Assembly (NCBI GenBank): GCA_003952965.2
Contig: CM025850.1
Location: 24,554,252 to 24,618,251, forward strand
Source: Morella rubra
Taxonomy: Eukaryota; Streptophyta; Magnoliopsida; Fagales; Myricaceae
Reading direction: 5' to 3'
DNA: 64,000 bases
In this document: in pieces, positions 12,402 to 25,511 of the stretch
Position numbering within the stretch: the stretch's first letter is position 1
Layout of the letters: each line of letters opens with the position of its first letter
Program-made: the position numbers and the translations under genes
Notes under the pieces: generated by a model
Databases searched by the model: none
The model's input: only the letters and a program-made list of their open reading frames with translations
Told to the model about the DNA's origin: nothing

Positions 12402-13578
12402 CCAGGACGAAATTTTGAGCTTTTGCCGAGTAAGAAGAAACTTGAGGGAGGTTGGGAGCATGGTTAGGCAGAGGATTCATCTTAGACACAGTAACGTCGT
12501 TTTGAATCTTCCATCTTATTTCAGATTTTTTTTCTTTTCATATCATCTCTTGTTTGTCACCTACTTTTTCAATATTATTTTGGTTTGTCTTTCATCTCTT
12601 TTTTTTTCTTTCTTTTGCTTGATATTTTCACGTTAATATGGTTTCAGTTAAATTCCTTCTCTTCATTTTTCTAAATTTTCTTTACTCTTGTCATGTAAGG
12701 ACTCTGTGAATTCAAGGGCTTCTTTTTGTCAGTAGCATATAAGCGATTATCAGTGAATTGAAATTGCATGTAATAGCAGTAAAAGCATCTCTTAGGCACA
12801 AAGATCTGTCCCTTTTGTTGCTCATATCCTATTTTTCTATGCAATTCTTTCGTGCCAAGGTAGTCAATTTTTCATGCGTTTTAAGTGCAGTCAATAGTTG
12901 AACTTGAACTTTTACTCTTCAACATCACAAGTTAGACCTCACGTTGGTGTCATTGATGGGTACCCTTATATTACAAAAAGAAAACATCTTTCGGAGAAAA
13001 ACATGAAGTCCGAACATAAAGAAACTCTTCAAGGACTGTCAGCATAAAGAAATTACAGTAATCTAATAACTGTTTAAAGATATACGTACACTTTTCATAT
13101 ACCCGACAAAAATTTTACCCCTTCAAATCTTCATTTCACAGGCCAATTATTATTACTTTTGTCTAACTTAAATTTTGATGGAAGGAAGTGCAAAGTATCT
13201 AAACTCATTAATTGATGAGTGTAATGCAATAAAAACAGTAATTTGGGTATAAAGTGTCAAGAATCTCGTAGTTAGAAGATAAAAAATTGTATTTATCTGA
13301 TTTTTTTTTTCTCTTTTTCTGTGAATATAACAGAGGATAAAAATTTTAAATTAAAAAAAAAAAAAAAGATGTGGCCAATCTATCAAAGCAGTACTTATCA
13401 AGGACAAAAGAACCGTAACAAGAAAAGAACAGGTTTTATTTTCTTAGTGGGAGCTCATTACTTTGGGAGTAGTTGCGAGATTAGGTTGATGAAAACAATT
13501 GGTTTACTTGATATCAATTTGGATTTGAAGTATAAGGTACAATTGTCCCATCATACTAAGCCAAATATGAAAACTAAT
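12402..13578. other. AT-rich spacer upstream of GUX1
   Basis: No gene is seen. T-rich runs at about 12524-12615 and 13300-13320 and an A-run near 13350 give short chance frames. Confidence 0.5.
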
Positions 13579-14203
13579 TATTTAGAAGGCTAAATTAGTC
13601 CGCACGTCCTTAGAGTTTGACCTTTTCTCATATTAGTCCTCAGAGTTCGATTTTCCTTAAAAATATCCCTAGGGTGGGACTCATTACCAAATAGATCATG
13701 TCGTTAACTCATTGGATGGAAATGCACACATGGCTAACGGCTTACACGTGGGAATTGACAGCTAGATTTATTTAAAAATTTCGCCAATCGCAATGCGACA
13801 CGTGTCAGTAAAATAAATAAATAAAAAAAATATTTAAAAAAAAAAAAACAACAAATGTAAAATTAATAAAAAAAAAACATAATTAATTTTTTTAATGTTT
13901 TAAAAAAAAAGCCCCTTTTTTTAACATTAAAAAAATTTTAGATTAATTTTTATTTGTATTTATTTTACTGACACGTGTCACATTGCGATTGGACGGAATT
14001 TAAAAAAAAAAAAATCCTTCTGTCAATTCCCACATATAAGCTGTTAGCCACGTGTGCATTTTCAGCCAATGAATTAACGGCAGGATCCATGTAGTAATGG
14101 ATCTTCACCCCAAAGATATTTTTAGAGAAAATCGAATCCTGAGGACCAATCTGGAAAAAGATCAAACCCCAAGAACGCGCGGACTAATTTAGCCTATTTA
14201 GAA
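13579..14203. mobile_element. Mutator-type fold-back MITE with 9-bp TSD
   Basis: The element itself is 13588-14194 (607 bp). Its ends are inverted copies starting GGCTAAATTAGTCCGC, and the similarity runs inward about 250 bp per arm at roughly 80-85% identity by eye. The AT-rich middle has no coding capacity. It is flanked by a perfect 9-bp direct repeat TATTTAGAA (13579-13587 and 14195-14203), the target-duplication length of Mutator-like transposons. Long terminal repeats, a 9-bp TSD and no transposase make this a non-autonomous MULE-derived MITE. Confidence 0.88.
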
Positions 14204-14378
14204 TTAGACCCCACACATATAAGAGTCTACTAATTTTGACTAATAAATAATTATCATTGATCTCTTCGGTCTAACTTCTACCACAGTAGATTTTCTTCTA
14301 CTCTTTCAAAATTGCATTTGTTTGTTCTCTCTATCCGGTTGTATTGCCCACACCAGTGCATTAATTCATATTAGGCTT

Positions 14379-14592
14379 AAGTAATTCTTACCCATTGTGG
14401 AATTTTTCTAAGATTTCACGCCAAGCTAATTCATTTGCTGATTACTTGGCTAAATGGGCTGCTTCTAGAATGTTTGTGGGCTGTATTTCTGTTGATCTTT
14501 TACGCCCCTCCATTGATGGCTTTTGATCCGCCTCGAAGGATCTTCTTTTGCTTAATAAAGTCTGTTGTTTAGAAAGAAAAAAAAAAGTAATT
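14379..14592 (+). mobile_element. LINE 3'-end fragment
   Basis: About 195 bp of LINE 3' end (14388-14584) on the plus strand. The reading from 14412 gives the RNase H tail pattern ISRQANSFADYLAKWAAS and stops at 14524. A short 3' UTR with AATAAAG and an A-tail (14578-14584) follows. AAGTAATT occurs on both sides (14379-14386, 14585-14592) and is the likely target duplication. It is strongly 5'-truncated and inert. Confidence 0.75.
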
Positions 14593-17263
14593 ACTAATCA
14601 TCTAATTGGGATTGGACAGAAGGATTTTTTTAGAATAAATAATTAACTACTAGGGCTCTTAGAAAAAAATATTAAAATTAAGGAACCAAATTAGAAAAAA
14701 ATTAAACCACGAGACCGTCGTTAAGCAGTCATACTTAGTCACAAAGTGAAATTGACTCCTCTCTCTCTCACTGTCTCAATTTTTCTCAATTATCCCCAGA
14801 AAAAACAGTTCTCTTTGTTTCTAAGTTATTGTCCATCGCATGTTTATTGCGAAAGTTGAGCCAAACAAATCCAATTCCCATTAATCAAGAAATTAGAGTG
14901 GACCTACAGCACCTAATTCACAACCCACTAGATTAATTAGCAATACCAACTTTCATATCATTTTCAGCTTTGATACTTGTCTTAATTAATGTCTTATCTC
15001 GAAAGTAATATGAATTACCAGGCATGTGATACAGGTTTAACGTTCTTTTCATGAACCAAGCGGCCACCAGACAGAAGCCAATAGCAATAATTCAGCCGGT
15101 CAAAACCGCAATAGGAAGTAGCTAGCTGAAAACAACCATTACAAAATTAATGTCTCAAATTACTAATTAAAACCTTGCCGCCTATATTGTCCAGTCCCAA
15201 CTATTTTTGTTATTTTTAATTAAAGCCCAAAAGATAATGATTTGTGCCCGGCCGTAGCCGTAATCATGACGGAAACAAGTGTTAGCTTTAAAGTATCATC
15301 AATAGGATCTGGCAAAGCCAGGAGATGAAGTACAAGTGGCAGTACGAAGAACTGCGCAGTTGTATGTGTTGAACTGGACCGTGGGAGCTGTATGAAATAA
15401 TTCCGGAGTCGTAAACCCGTCGCTACGTATCTCTTTTGTTACTCCATCTCCATCTCCCATGCACTGCGTTCCTACGAAATATCATATCTTCTAGAAAGCT
15501 TGTGCAGTTGGTTTTGTGTTGGGCGATAGAGAGAGGCAGAGAGAGGCAGAGAGCATGCAGAACTGCTTTTTTGCATTTTATTGGAAGCAAAGCAACCGAA
15601 AGGCAGCGGATTCGACCTGCAGAGAAGAAACGGGAAGAATGTGGATGTTGTAAAAAATGAACCTTCTCTTATGATGAGAAGCTACGGTTTCTTTTTATGG
15701 GGGGGAACAATCGCGGTGAAGATGGTGAGAGCCTGAGAGGGATTCTAAGTTTACAGTTTATATCCCTTTTTACCCTTCTCTTTCTTGTCCACAGCCAAAC
15801 TTCTGGCTAATATAATCTCCATCTCTGTGTTGATATCTCTTTCTCCTGATCTTTCCAGAGGCCAGTTACTCACATTTTGTGTGCACACGCGCACAGCCTC
15901 TGCACTCAGGCACTTGATATTCGTGTAACAATCTCTTAGACATGATTCCTCAAGTCTTTCAAATTTATACAGTGAAATAAAATAATATAATTAGAAAAAA
16001 AAGAAGTCAATTTAGGTCTCAAGCAATCTCAAATATGAATGTCTCAACTATTATCTTTGACACATTGAACCATAAAACTATCAAATTTCATCGACTTGCG
16101 CTCTTAAAAACAGATCAAACAGTCAAACTCGCACCACGTGTTATAAATGAACTATGTAGCACGATTTAATCATTGAATTTTATTTCAGGTTGCAAATTGA
16201 TTGATTTTGAAAGTTTAAAAACTATAATATGCCGAAAAGTTGATAATTAATTTTGAGATTACTTCAATAGTATGAGATCGCAAAGTAACTTTTTCGCGTA
16301 TAATTAAAAGTGAAGATGCCACTTCATTTGGGTCAAAACAAGCTATGCTCTATTAGAACAAAAAGATGGAGCTAAATTTCAAAAAGCCCAAATTATCACC
16401 CTGTTCTCAAACATTCCTTCAAACCGCAACTCATGGCACCTCACCCCAAATTGAAGTTTCTCTCCTGAGAAGTTCTTTTCAATTCCAATCATCAGCTTGG
16501 ACGGAGAATGGTGCATGTCACTTCTATGGAATGTCCTTGAACGTAGTTCTCCCCCAACAAAACCAACCAAAAAATTTCTAACCTCGTGCAATTTTGGCTT
16601 AAAAGCTCTCAACAAATTAGATTACCACACCCAGTGAATGCTACTCTCCATCACAGCCTCCACACGGGCACAGGGATAACTACCAAAACAACCTCATAAC
16701 TTCGTTTCATGGAATTTTGTAGTTTTGGATGAAATAGTAGTCTCTGAGTAGAAATATCCAGGATGTCGAACATGCTTTGATCTCCCCTTGAAGTTTGCCT
16801 CACTCTCTTCTGCCTCACCATGTCAATAGCCAATTCATGGCCCCTTTCTAAACCTACCGAATGCTTAAAATACCCCTCCTTTCAGAAAATCCCAATTCGT
16901 TTTATTCACCCTTACCCCGAAACAAATGAAGTCTCCACACAGACAAGCTGACACAGGTTTCTACTAACATGCTCTAAAGAAAACTTCAACTGGAGCTAAA
17001 GATTTGCGAATGGAAACAATGGAACTATAATGCTTCTCCAATGGGAAAAAAAAAGGAACCAATTATAAGTAAATAATCGCATCAATAGGTTTGGAAAAAC
17101 AGCGCATATATTTAACAGCTTACAATAACAATGAATTTATTTAACAGTGTACTGTCGCTTGAAACAAATCGAGCTAACAAAAATTTGTGATATTTCATGG
17201 CTCCATGTTAAGAAAGAATGGAACAAATCTCACCATCACAACATGGCATTAAAGCATGAGGGT
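14593..17263. other. Intergenic spacer
   Basis: No gene is supported. A GA-rich stretch containing AGAGAGAGGCAGAGAGAGGC lies near 15526-15550. Frames at 15436-15660 and 16366-16833 have no domain. The part just before 17263 should be the 3' UTR of the bL17 gene on the minus strand. Confidence 0.5.
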
Positions 17264-19721
17264 TCATGTCTCAGACTCAGAATTATCCTCTTTAGGTGGA
17301 GCAAACTGCTTGCTGAGCTTAGATCTTGTCCAGGGATCGAGGGGAGCTTTCTGGGTTGGTTGAGGATTTGGAGGCTTTGATTGCCTAAGTTCATTATCTC
17401 GGTCAATAAACCTGTTCATGCACATGCATATAATTAGATAATTCAAGCAACCTCATCAAACATAGCCCAGAAAGGAAAATTTCATCATCTACAAGAATAT
17501 ATGCAATTTTGGGTATGGCATCCATTCAAGTGAAGGTATAACCTCAGATTTCAATTGCATTCTAAGCAAGATAAGTCAATTAAATGGGCTCACAATCTAA
17601 AAGTGCAATTTTCCATTTGTTAAAAGCTGTGCAATAAACTATCGGTGAGCACACAGTGAAGATTGTGACAAACCAGATAATCAAATAGTCACTGTCCATC
17701 TACTGAGACTATAGAGCTGCAATTCACTTAGATGGGAAGCTGGTCTCCTAGGTGAAACAAAAAAGTAGTCGACCGAATTACAGCCTTACTCGATATAGGC
17801 CATTGGGGCGGCATCACCAACTCTTATACGAGTCCGTAGCATTCTTGTGTATCCACCTGCTCTATCTCTGTAACACATACATTTGCCCAATGTTACACTT
17901 GTACAACAATGACTGAAAAAAAAGTTGCAGGTTTCAGAATTACTTGTATCGATAAGCCAGTTCCGTAAATAGCTTGTGAATGACATCATCTCCTCTCACA
18001 AAGGCAGCAGCACGTCTAGCAGCACAGAGGGAACCCTGCAATAGTTGTGGATATGAATCAAGGACTTTAAAAGGCAATAACATATTCAAATAAAGAAGCA
18101 AGCTCTAAGTGTTACACTTGTACAACAATGTTTGCAGGTTTATCTGAATAAGCTTTCCATCATCTCCTCTCACAAAGGCAGCAGCACGTCTAGCAGCACA
18201 GAGGGAACCCTGCAATAGTTGTGGATATGAATCAAGGACTTTAAAAGGCAATAACATATTCAAATAAAGAAAAGTAAGTGATACTGTTTATTTATCCTTT
18301 CCACCAGAAACAATATGTTCCAATGTCTCCAGGATTCCAGTACCTTGTTAAGAAGACTAGTTACAATTCAATGTGGTTAGGGATATCCAGATGGTAATTT
18401 CCCTCTTGAAATTGCAACTTTAGGTCATCCTTTCATATTGAAAGTAACATTGAAATTCAGATTAACAATTTCATGATAGTTTAATATAGAGAAAAAAGAG
18501 AACACCTTGAGAGAGAAGTCACAAAATTTTGCAAGACATACTACACAGTTCATTAGGCCATTAGTAATATAGGGACTTCCATCACACTTTGGCTATTAAG
18601 ATACTGCTTAAGGTAAGTGTTTAAGGGCTTTAGATATTCCTGACTTGTTCTCTCTCCATGCCACCCACTGCGCCCTCACAGAATTCGGTATAAGATTCTC
18701 CCACACATACCAGCTACCTATTACGTTCTCTTCTTATGCTACTCCAGGGCCTTTGCTTCCACCTTCCATTTTCTCTTTATGATCTTGGTGCTCTTTTTCC
18801 TACTTAGTAATATGAACCACTACCCATCACACTACAATTGTAAAAGAACTGTGTTTCTGTTGCAGGTGAATCTTCCATGAGGTTAAGTCTAAGACATGAG
18901 GTATCAAATTAGATGGCTCCTCATATGAAGTTCTCGAGCTCCGACATCCAAGCCTTAATGTCTACTGCAAAAATCGCTCCTTCAAGAGATGTTCAAACAT
19001 CCGAAATTGGGCTACATTCCCTGTCCGCACTGCACAGACCTGTCTAGGCCCCTCCTCTCGATTGCCTCCTACACCTTTTCACCCAGAAAAATAAAATGGC
19101 ATAACTGGCATGTCAAACAAACCTCTTTTCCAAGCTGCACCATATTATCAGCAAGTCGCCGAACTTCTTTTGCCTGGCAATTGGAAAACAAAAGAAAAGA
19201 AACTAAGAAATTACCCCGTGCAATTGCTTTCTGTTGAAAAAAAAAAAAGGTTCACGAATTCCTGAGTCCACTATTGGTCTTGGCAATTAAAAGGGAAAAC
19301 ACAAAACAAGAAGTTCCTTGTATCAAAACTTCCACCACAAATTAAAAACACACAAGCTTAATATATGAGTTGAAAGGTTAAATCGAGCAAAATGAACTGA
19401 ATTCATCCAAATAGACACCTAAATCCCAGAAAAAGCAGAACTAGTGAAACCCGTGAAAGAAAAAAGAAGCAGCAGCAGAAGAAGAAAAAGGATGAAATAG
19501 GGCACCTTAGCAACGGTGGTTTCGATGCGCTCATGCTTCACCAACTGGGACACCATTGTCCTAGGAAAACCAAAGAGAAGCACACAATAATTTCAAGATT
19601 CGAAGGGACGGTGAGAACTAAGAGAGCCCTTTATGGCGTGAAATTTTTAAAAAAGAAAGGAAAACCTAAGCATGGACATTCGGTGACCCGTGGGTCGACT
19701 CAGCTTCCTGAACTTCGTCAT
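17264..19721 (-). CDS. Ribosomal protein bL17, organellar type
   Basis: Six exons on the minus strand, 19721-19666, 19560-19506, 19173-19123, 18035-17944, 17867-17790 and 17411-17264, join in frame to 159 residues, the length of plant bL17-family proteins such as Arabidopsis At5g64650 (160). It is a large-subunit ribosomal protein, expected in mitochondria. The N-terminus has the bL17 signature [20 protein letters not shown], then [20 protein letters not shown], the exon-4 block [40 protein letters not shown] and a plant-type charged tail ending SESET. All introns are GT-AG. Intron 3 (18036-19122) contains a second, damaged copy of exon 4. Exon 4 itself is intact and in phase with both neighbours. 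Confidence 0.93.
17892..18271. repeat. Tandem duplication of bL17 exon 4
   Basis: Copy A, 17892-18097, holds real exon 4 and its splice sites. Copy B, 18111-18271, starts with the same GTTACACTTGTACAACAATG and ends with the same AATAACATATTCAAATAAAG. It keeps the acceptor and the first ~45 exon bases unchanged, but the 3' half of the exon and the donor are deleted and replaced by GGAAAGCTTATTCAG. The shared parts are virtually identical, so the duplication is recent. Confidence 0.9.
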
Positions 19722-22700
19722 CCCGTTTACGAAAGAGAGAGAGGGCGAGTAACTGAGTAAGAGTTTGAGCTCGGAAATGAAAAACCCTAGGATTTTAGCC
19801 GGTCGCTGGACGTGGAGGAGACCAAGCTGAAAAATGAAAATGAATCATGGATCAGGCTCACTTGGGCCCAAAGATGGCCCAAACGGAGATGTGAGAAAAG
19901 TCCTGGATTTGGGCCTAAGGGCTAGGGGTGAGACCAAGCTTGCTTCCCGCCTGGTATGTGTCGGCTGTCCTCTTCTTTTGGCGGGTGGGAATCTGACAAA
20001 TTGTGCTGTTTTCATTTTTGTTTTTTTTTTCCTGTTCTATCCTAACCTTACCCGTCACACTCCCCCCATTGTTTTGTTCCACTTCCACTTGTTTTCCAAG
20101 CGCCGCTGGTTTCTTCTGTCTTTTTTTAGCACAAATTATCTTTCAGGACATCACGTAACTCACGTTGTTTGCTTAGAAAAAACAAACTCACGTTGTTTTC
20201 TTTCCCTTCCTTTTTATCTTATCGCTTGTGGCAGTGCGGCAATTTCAGTGTGATTGTAACGTTAGAAAAGGGGAAAAATATAAATTGTGGTCTTTAAATT
20301 AAAAGCAAATATTATTTAATCATTCAAATTACTAATTTCATCGCATTACATCTTTGAACTATCAACATTGATCTATGCATTATCTAATAAGATGCCATAT
20401 AACTTATTATTCGCTTATAATCGCTCTCTTCAATTGTTAAGTTCTAATCGTCAAATTAATCGACGAAATTAAGATGAAATTTTTGTGTCAAATGTCAAAA
20501 TTTTGATCTAATAAAATAATTACAATATAATCTCTCTTTCCATCAAGATTCAAAACATCACTTTTCATTATAATATATATAAAAAAATTTATTAAAACCA
20601 TCTTTTTTTCTCAATTCTCATATTTAAAATTTTAACACACAATCACGTAAATCTAGTTAAAGAATTAAAATAAATAAAATAATAAAATTTGATAGTTTGA
20701 TGATTTGATATAACGAAATTAATAATTTAGACTCTTAAACGAGATTGGCTTTATTGTGAAAAAACTTCAAGAAATAAAACTAAAAACAGCCCATTACATG
20801 ATCAGCAATTGCTCATGTATTTCTTAGGCGCCAAAAGAGGTTCTTAGGTTCTTGCTTTTTCTGAAGATAATTGACTTGGATCAGACAAAGAATCTGCATT
20901 GAACTGCTCGTCTATCCCTATCCTATTGGGATGCAAATTGCACACAAATGCTTCTAATGATATTATACAGCAAAACAATCACAGACTAGAGGACACCTGT
21001 TTTCCTTCTTTTTGATACCTTAAAACCAGTAGTTCTTTATCCGACAAACAAAAAACAACACAAGCGGTCGTCTCATCTTCTTTTGTGGGCGTCGGACCCG
21101 CCCCCAGAATATGTACGTCATCATGCTAGGCCTCCTTGGATGTTCCTGACTTCTATGAGCACCCACATGAGAAGCGCCAATTGGAAGCAAGAAGTGGGTG
21201 GTGGGAACAAGATATGGACGTTAATGGGAACCGCCACCACCATGGAAAATTCTGATCAAGAGAGATGGGTTTTGATTCCTTTCTTATTATATGCAATAAA
21301 GAAAATAAGCCATGAAAGGAATTTGGACAATGAAATATTGTGTGTGAATATAAAGGAAGGCAGCTATTTTTCATGAAAAGTCCCAAGAAATATAGGAGAA
21401 AGATAATTTGGAAGTGTATAATTAAATTGTGTATTTATCTGGTCCACAACAACACAAAAGGTTCATGCACAATTTTCAATTGCTGAGAAGGATTATTTTA
21501 CTTTGGTTATCTGGAAACTGCAACGTAGGAATTAAATATTGTAAGTTGCATGATTGCCCGACACTTTTCAATAGTATACAGATCGACAATAAATAAATAA
21601 AAGATATAACTTGCTATCATTGCGTATTATTCTTCTCTGTAAATGATATTAACTTCCCTTTTCATTGCGAGTTGGTTAATTTTTTTTTATTTTTTATATA
21701 AAGAAGGGGATCATGGTGCTATCTCTACCCCATATCCCACTCTAAATAGGCACAAACCACATGGAGTGGGGCTCCCAAGACAGTAAATTGTAGTGAGACA
21801 CCAGAGATCCGAGACATGGATAAAGTTCATTGGCAGATTCATTAAACACTTCATATGACACAGAACAGGGGTAGATAGACCCATGACGCGAGACTAAGTA
21901 ATTAAGATCTTTTGTAATTTTCTGCTCGTATTACAAGATACAATTTAAAAAGAGATAGATATAACAGATTAACCTTATTGTAGAGTCTATACTGTCCAAA
22001 ACTTTACATAGACAACATTAAATAGTATAGGTCTATCTGTTGTGTATATCTATCTTCGAATTGTATGGACAAAAAATTACAAATAATCTTCATCCGAGAC
22101 CAGGAGGCGTGGAGCAGACCAAGAGACGGACCATGGACCACCCCAGGGGGACTGGGGGTTGGTTATTCGCGCACACAAAGAGTAATAAGATTGTGTGCGC
22201 AACGGAAGCATTAACGTATAAATTCTCGTGATATTATACGGATAGTGGCTGTACACATATGTTAACCATCCCATGCATGCAATTCATGAGATGCAAAAGC
22301 TTCCTACTATGATTATTAGCAATTAAACTTCAACGATGCGATTCTCGCAGGTTGCCCACTTTTCTTCATGATAATATAAAAAAAAACTGGTAAAGGAAAT
22401 TCAAATGAAAGTGACAAGAACATAAGAAAGTACTCATCAACTTGTTGACGTTGGCATTTATAATTGCAAGAAATTTTGGCATCCTAGTAAAGTTGTCACC
22501 AACTAATTATGCCCTGAAGTAATCATCCTTAATTGAATCCATTTAAGGTTTAAACAATCGAGAAGATTTTAGAACGACTGCAACAATCCAGAAATTTTGG
22601 TACTATTGCTTTCATTTCTCTCCATTTACTAAATTTTCAGAAAAGTTTTGATCACCCACTTAATTACCTACATAATCCACGCTAAATATAATTAAAGTCA

Positions 22701-22920
22701 CAGATTAAGCTCAAACTTCTCGAAGAGAAACCTAGTGCTGGAGGCAATGAATGATACATAGAGACAAAAATCAAAGAAAAGAAAACGCACGAAATGGCAG
22801 AAAAATATGAGTTGCTATTGGTGACATTACATCTCAGACCTCAGTGCAAAAAGATCAAAATTTGATGGGCCAAAACTGGGGAGCAGTCCCCTCCGGAATT
22901 AGAATTCAGCAAGAAAAACT
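19722..22920. other. Intergenic spacer between bL17 and DUF506 genes
   Basis: No supported gene. The region 20270-20770 is very AT-rich and its ends are weakly inverted copies (TAATTTCATCGCATTACATC against GATATAACGAAATTAATAAT), perhaps an old MITE. The segment 21894-22040 resembles 44690-44840 (shared AAGATCTTTTG.AATT and AGAGATAGA...ATTGTAG), suggesting a dispersed repeat. The frame at 21083-21376 has no recognisable domain. Confidence 0.4.
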
Positions 22921-24295
22921 TCAACAACAATTTATGCTCATCTCAGAAAACTGACTAGACAAGGCAGAACCACGGGTCAAACTTCCCCTCTTGGGCTTGA
23001 CCATTGGAGGCGACGGTGCCCACTTGCTATAGCCATATGCACCAGCTTTTGCTTCCCTGTTCTCTCCAGGGGCTCTGTGACGGCCAGCGAGCCATTTCGA
23101 CTGCATGTACGTGGCTGTCCTCCAAGGGGGTATGTGGAGACCCCTCTCTCTAAGGGACTGTTTGGCAGCTGAGCATAGAAGAGAGATGATCTTATTCAGC
23201 TTGTCCTCAGTCCCAACAAAGACGTGTGGGAGTGTATCAGTGAGCTCCTTGTAGGCTGGTGTAGGACGGGCAAGCTCGAACTGTGACTTGAAGTCCATGT
23301 CCACAATGAGCCAGCTCGGTGGATGATCACCATTCTCACCTCGCATTGTAATCTCAATGTATTCGTAATCACCTGTTGAAGCAGAAAAATTTGAGCGTTA
23401 AACCCAAGTGGGGTACTTCACACCTGGAACTCATGCGCGCATCTCCCACGCGCTTCAAAATTCATGTGATCAATGCTTCCAAACAAAGCCCAAGGGGGAC
23501 CATGTTTTGGAGGAGAAAAGGAAATTGGAAGATATACATGCATCTTAGCAAAGGATTTCACTCGAGTTTCTGAAATAGTAGCTATTTCCGGGAACTTCAA
23601 CAGATATATCTGTTTTTTTCCGAACAACCGAACATTTAAAATACTTGTGGCATAACAATTTTCATTAGTCAAATCACTTCAAGCAGAAATTTTCGAATCA
23701 AGAACCAGACTCGGTTGTTGTTGTAGCCAAATATAGAGCTGCAGAGGGGGACCTAAGAGGGGAATTCTGCCCAACCATAAATTGAGGCACAAAGAGAGAG
23801 AGAGACCCACCGCCAGGGCATCCCAAGGAAGTGACCCAAGATGTTTGACAAAGAGAAGCATTGTAGCCATTGCTTTTGAGCCTCATGACGAGCCACTTTT
23901 TCAGACTGGTTGTTTTCTCAGCAACCCTTTTGCTTCTCATCTGCCTCAACACGCTCTCAAGGACCTCAGACTCGGCTTGTGTCTCACTCCCCAGAATCTC
24001 CTGAAATCACATAAGTCAACAAAATGATGTATATCTCTCCCTCTAAAACACACAGACAAGAAAATCAAAAGAGGATGAAAAATTAAAAACATGTTCAAGA
24101 ATGAAACACTCGTTGAGTTTGACCTTTGGAAGCATCATCATGCATATGGAAAAAGCATACCCGCAAAGTGAGATATTGGGTATGATGGATAAGAGGAAGA
24201 CACTTTGAGGAAGCAGAAAAAATGGGTGATGGTGATTCTGACTCAATAAAATCCTCTACCATCTGAACCAGTATTTCCTCTTCTAAGCTACTCAT
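22921..24295 (-). CDS. DUF506 (PDDEXK-like) family protein
   Basis: Three exons on the minus strand, 24295-24161, 24000-23811 and 23372-22921, splice in phase into 258 residues. It belongs to the plant DUF506 family, predicted to have a PDDEXK-nuclease-like fold but of unknown activity. Hallmarks are MSSLEEEILVQMVEDFIESE at the N-terminus, AEKTTSLKKWLVMRLKSNGY and ASLCQTSWVTSLGCPGGDYE in exons 2-3, the acidic LIVDMDFKSQFELARP block, VFVGTEDKLNKIISLLCSAA, and RGLHIPPWRTATYMQSKWL near the end. The basic C-terminal tail after about residue 220 is variable in the family. A TATA-like element lies 125 bp upstream. No lesions are seen. Confidence 0.92.
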
Positions 24296-24419
24296 CTCTG
24301 TCCCTCACTCGATAGTCGATGGAGCCTGCAGTTATCTTTTCCTGCGATTAGGAGAAAGCTAGATAAAGTAAGAGTTGGGGTTTGTCGAACATGGTGTCTT
24401 GGGTCCTTGATGTGTCTTC

Positions 24420-24425
24420 TTTATA
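24420..24425 (-). promoter_or_regulatory. Candidate TATA box of the DUF506 gene
   Basis: The minus strand reads CCATATAAAG here, 125 bp before the start codon, a normal spacing for a plant TATA box with a leader of about 90-95 bases. Confidence 0.5.
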
Positions 24426-24969
24426 TGGCAGACTGCTATGGCGGTGGGAGTTACAGCTATATGGTGACAGATGAGGTCATGGAAAGAGCCAGCCCTCTGA
24501 TACTGCAAGGTAAATTAGAAGGGTAAATGTAAGGGGGCGTAAAATGGTGGTAGGGGAATATTAAAGGGAGAATATCCTTATCTCTCCACCGTGAAAATGA
24601 CACCAAAAAGTGGTTTCAGTTCCAGAAGCCACTTCGAAGATTCAGCTTCATGTTTGGGTGACAGTAGGGACTGTGACTCAGACCTTTGAGGACGCCGTGA
24701 CCACGGTATAATGTGCTATGCCGACTATACCTTCTTCTATGTTGATTGTTGGTGGAATCGCTTTGTACTTCTAGTTAGAGGATTACTAGAGAGCCACGTC
24801 TTGCAAAAAGTCAGAGGTAAGAGAATTTCATCCCTACAGTCTCTCTTTATTTTTACTTTTATTTTGGGTTAAATATACTTTGCACTCTTCTCTTAATATT
24901 TTGTATCTCAATCTATTATTTTTGTTATATTACATTCAATGATTTCAGACACTTTATGAGGATAAAATT
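24426..24969. other. DUF506 upstream spacer
   Basis: Nothing coding is seen. Sequence becomes AT-rich toward the putative solo LTR that begins at 24970. Confidence 0.4.
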
Positions 24970-25179
24970 TGTAAGATTTGCAGCGAAAATCTAGATCGTT
25001 AAAATCTAGCAGTTCAAGCGTTTTGCTTCCTTCAGATCTACGCATACAGTTCTTGAGAGAGAAGTCAAGAGAGAGTTTTTAGAGAGAGAACCGTTCTCGT
25101 GAAAATGACTTCTTCTCTTCTTAAATGAAGTTCTAAGCTATTTATAATGCCTTACTCAGAGCTTCTCCTGTGCTTATGC

Positions 25180-25413
25180 TGTTGAAAAAGTCAAGGTTGT
25201 TTTATCTGTTAATGTACGTGGCTTGTTTTTGGCCAAGTCTATAGGAGTAAATTGGGTTTTTACCGAGTCTTTTGCAAGTTAGCACTTTGTTAGGAGTTAG
25301 TGGCGGTAGACTAGTTGTCAGTTGTTGTTGACTCTTTTAAATAGAGCCTTTTATTGTAAGTCATGTTATTGAATAGTTGAGAGCAATAAAAGTTCAGTTT
25401 CCAATACTCAACA
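25180..25413 (+). repeat. Copia 5' LTR
   Basis: 234 bp with TG...CA ends, followed one base later by the tRNA primer-binding site. It differs from the 3' LTR by about nine substitutions, mostly transitions. Confidence 0.93.
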
Positions 25414-25511
25414 GTGGTATCGGAGCCTGAGAGTCAAAAGAAAAAGTTTTGAGATAGAGCGTACAGAGCAACAGCTTTGCTTCTATTTCATTTTGTGCAG
25501 CAGCATACACG

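Noticed and set aside
21083-21376. 97-residue open frame
   Set aside because: No domain or splice context; overlaps another chance frame on the opposite strand.
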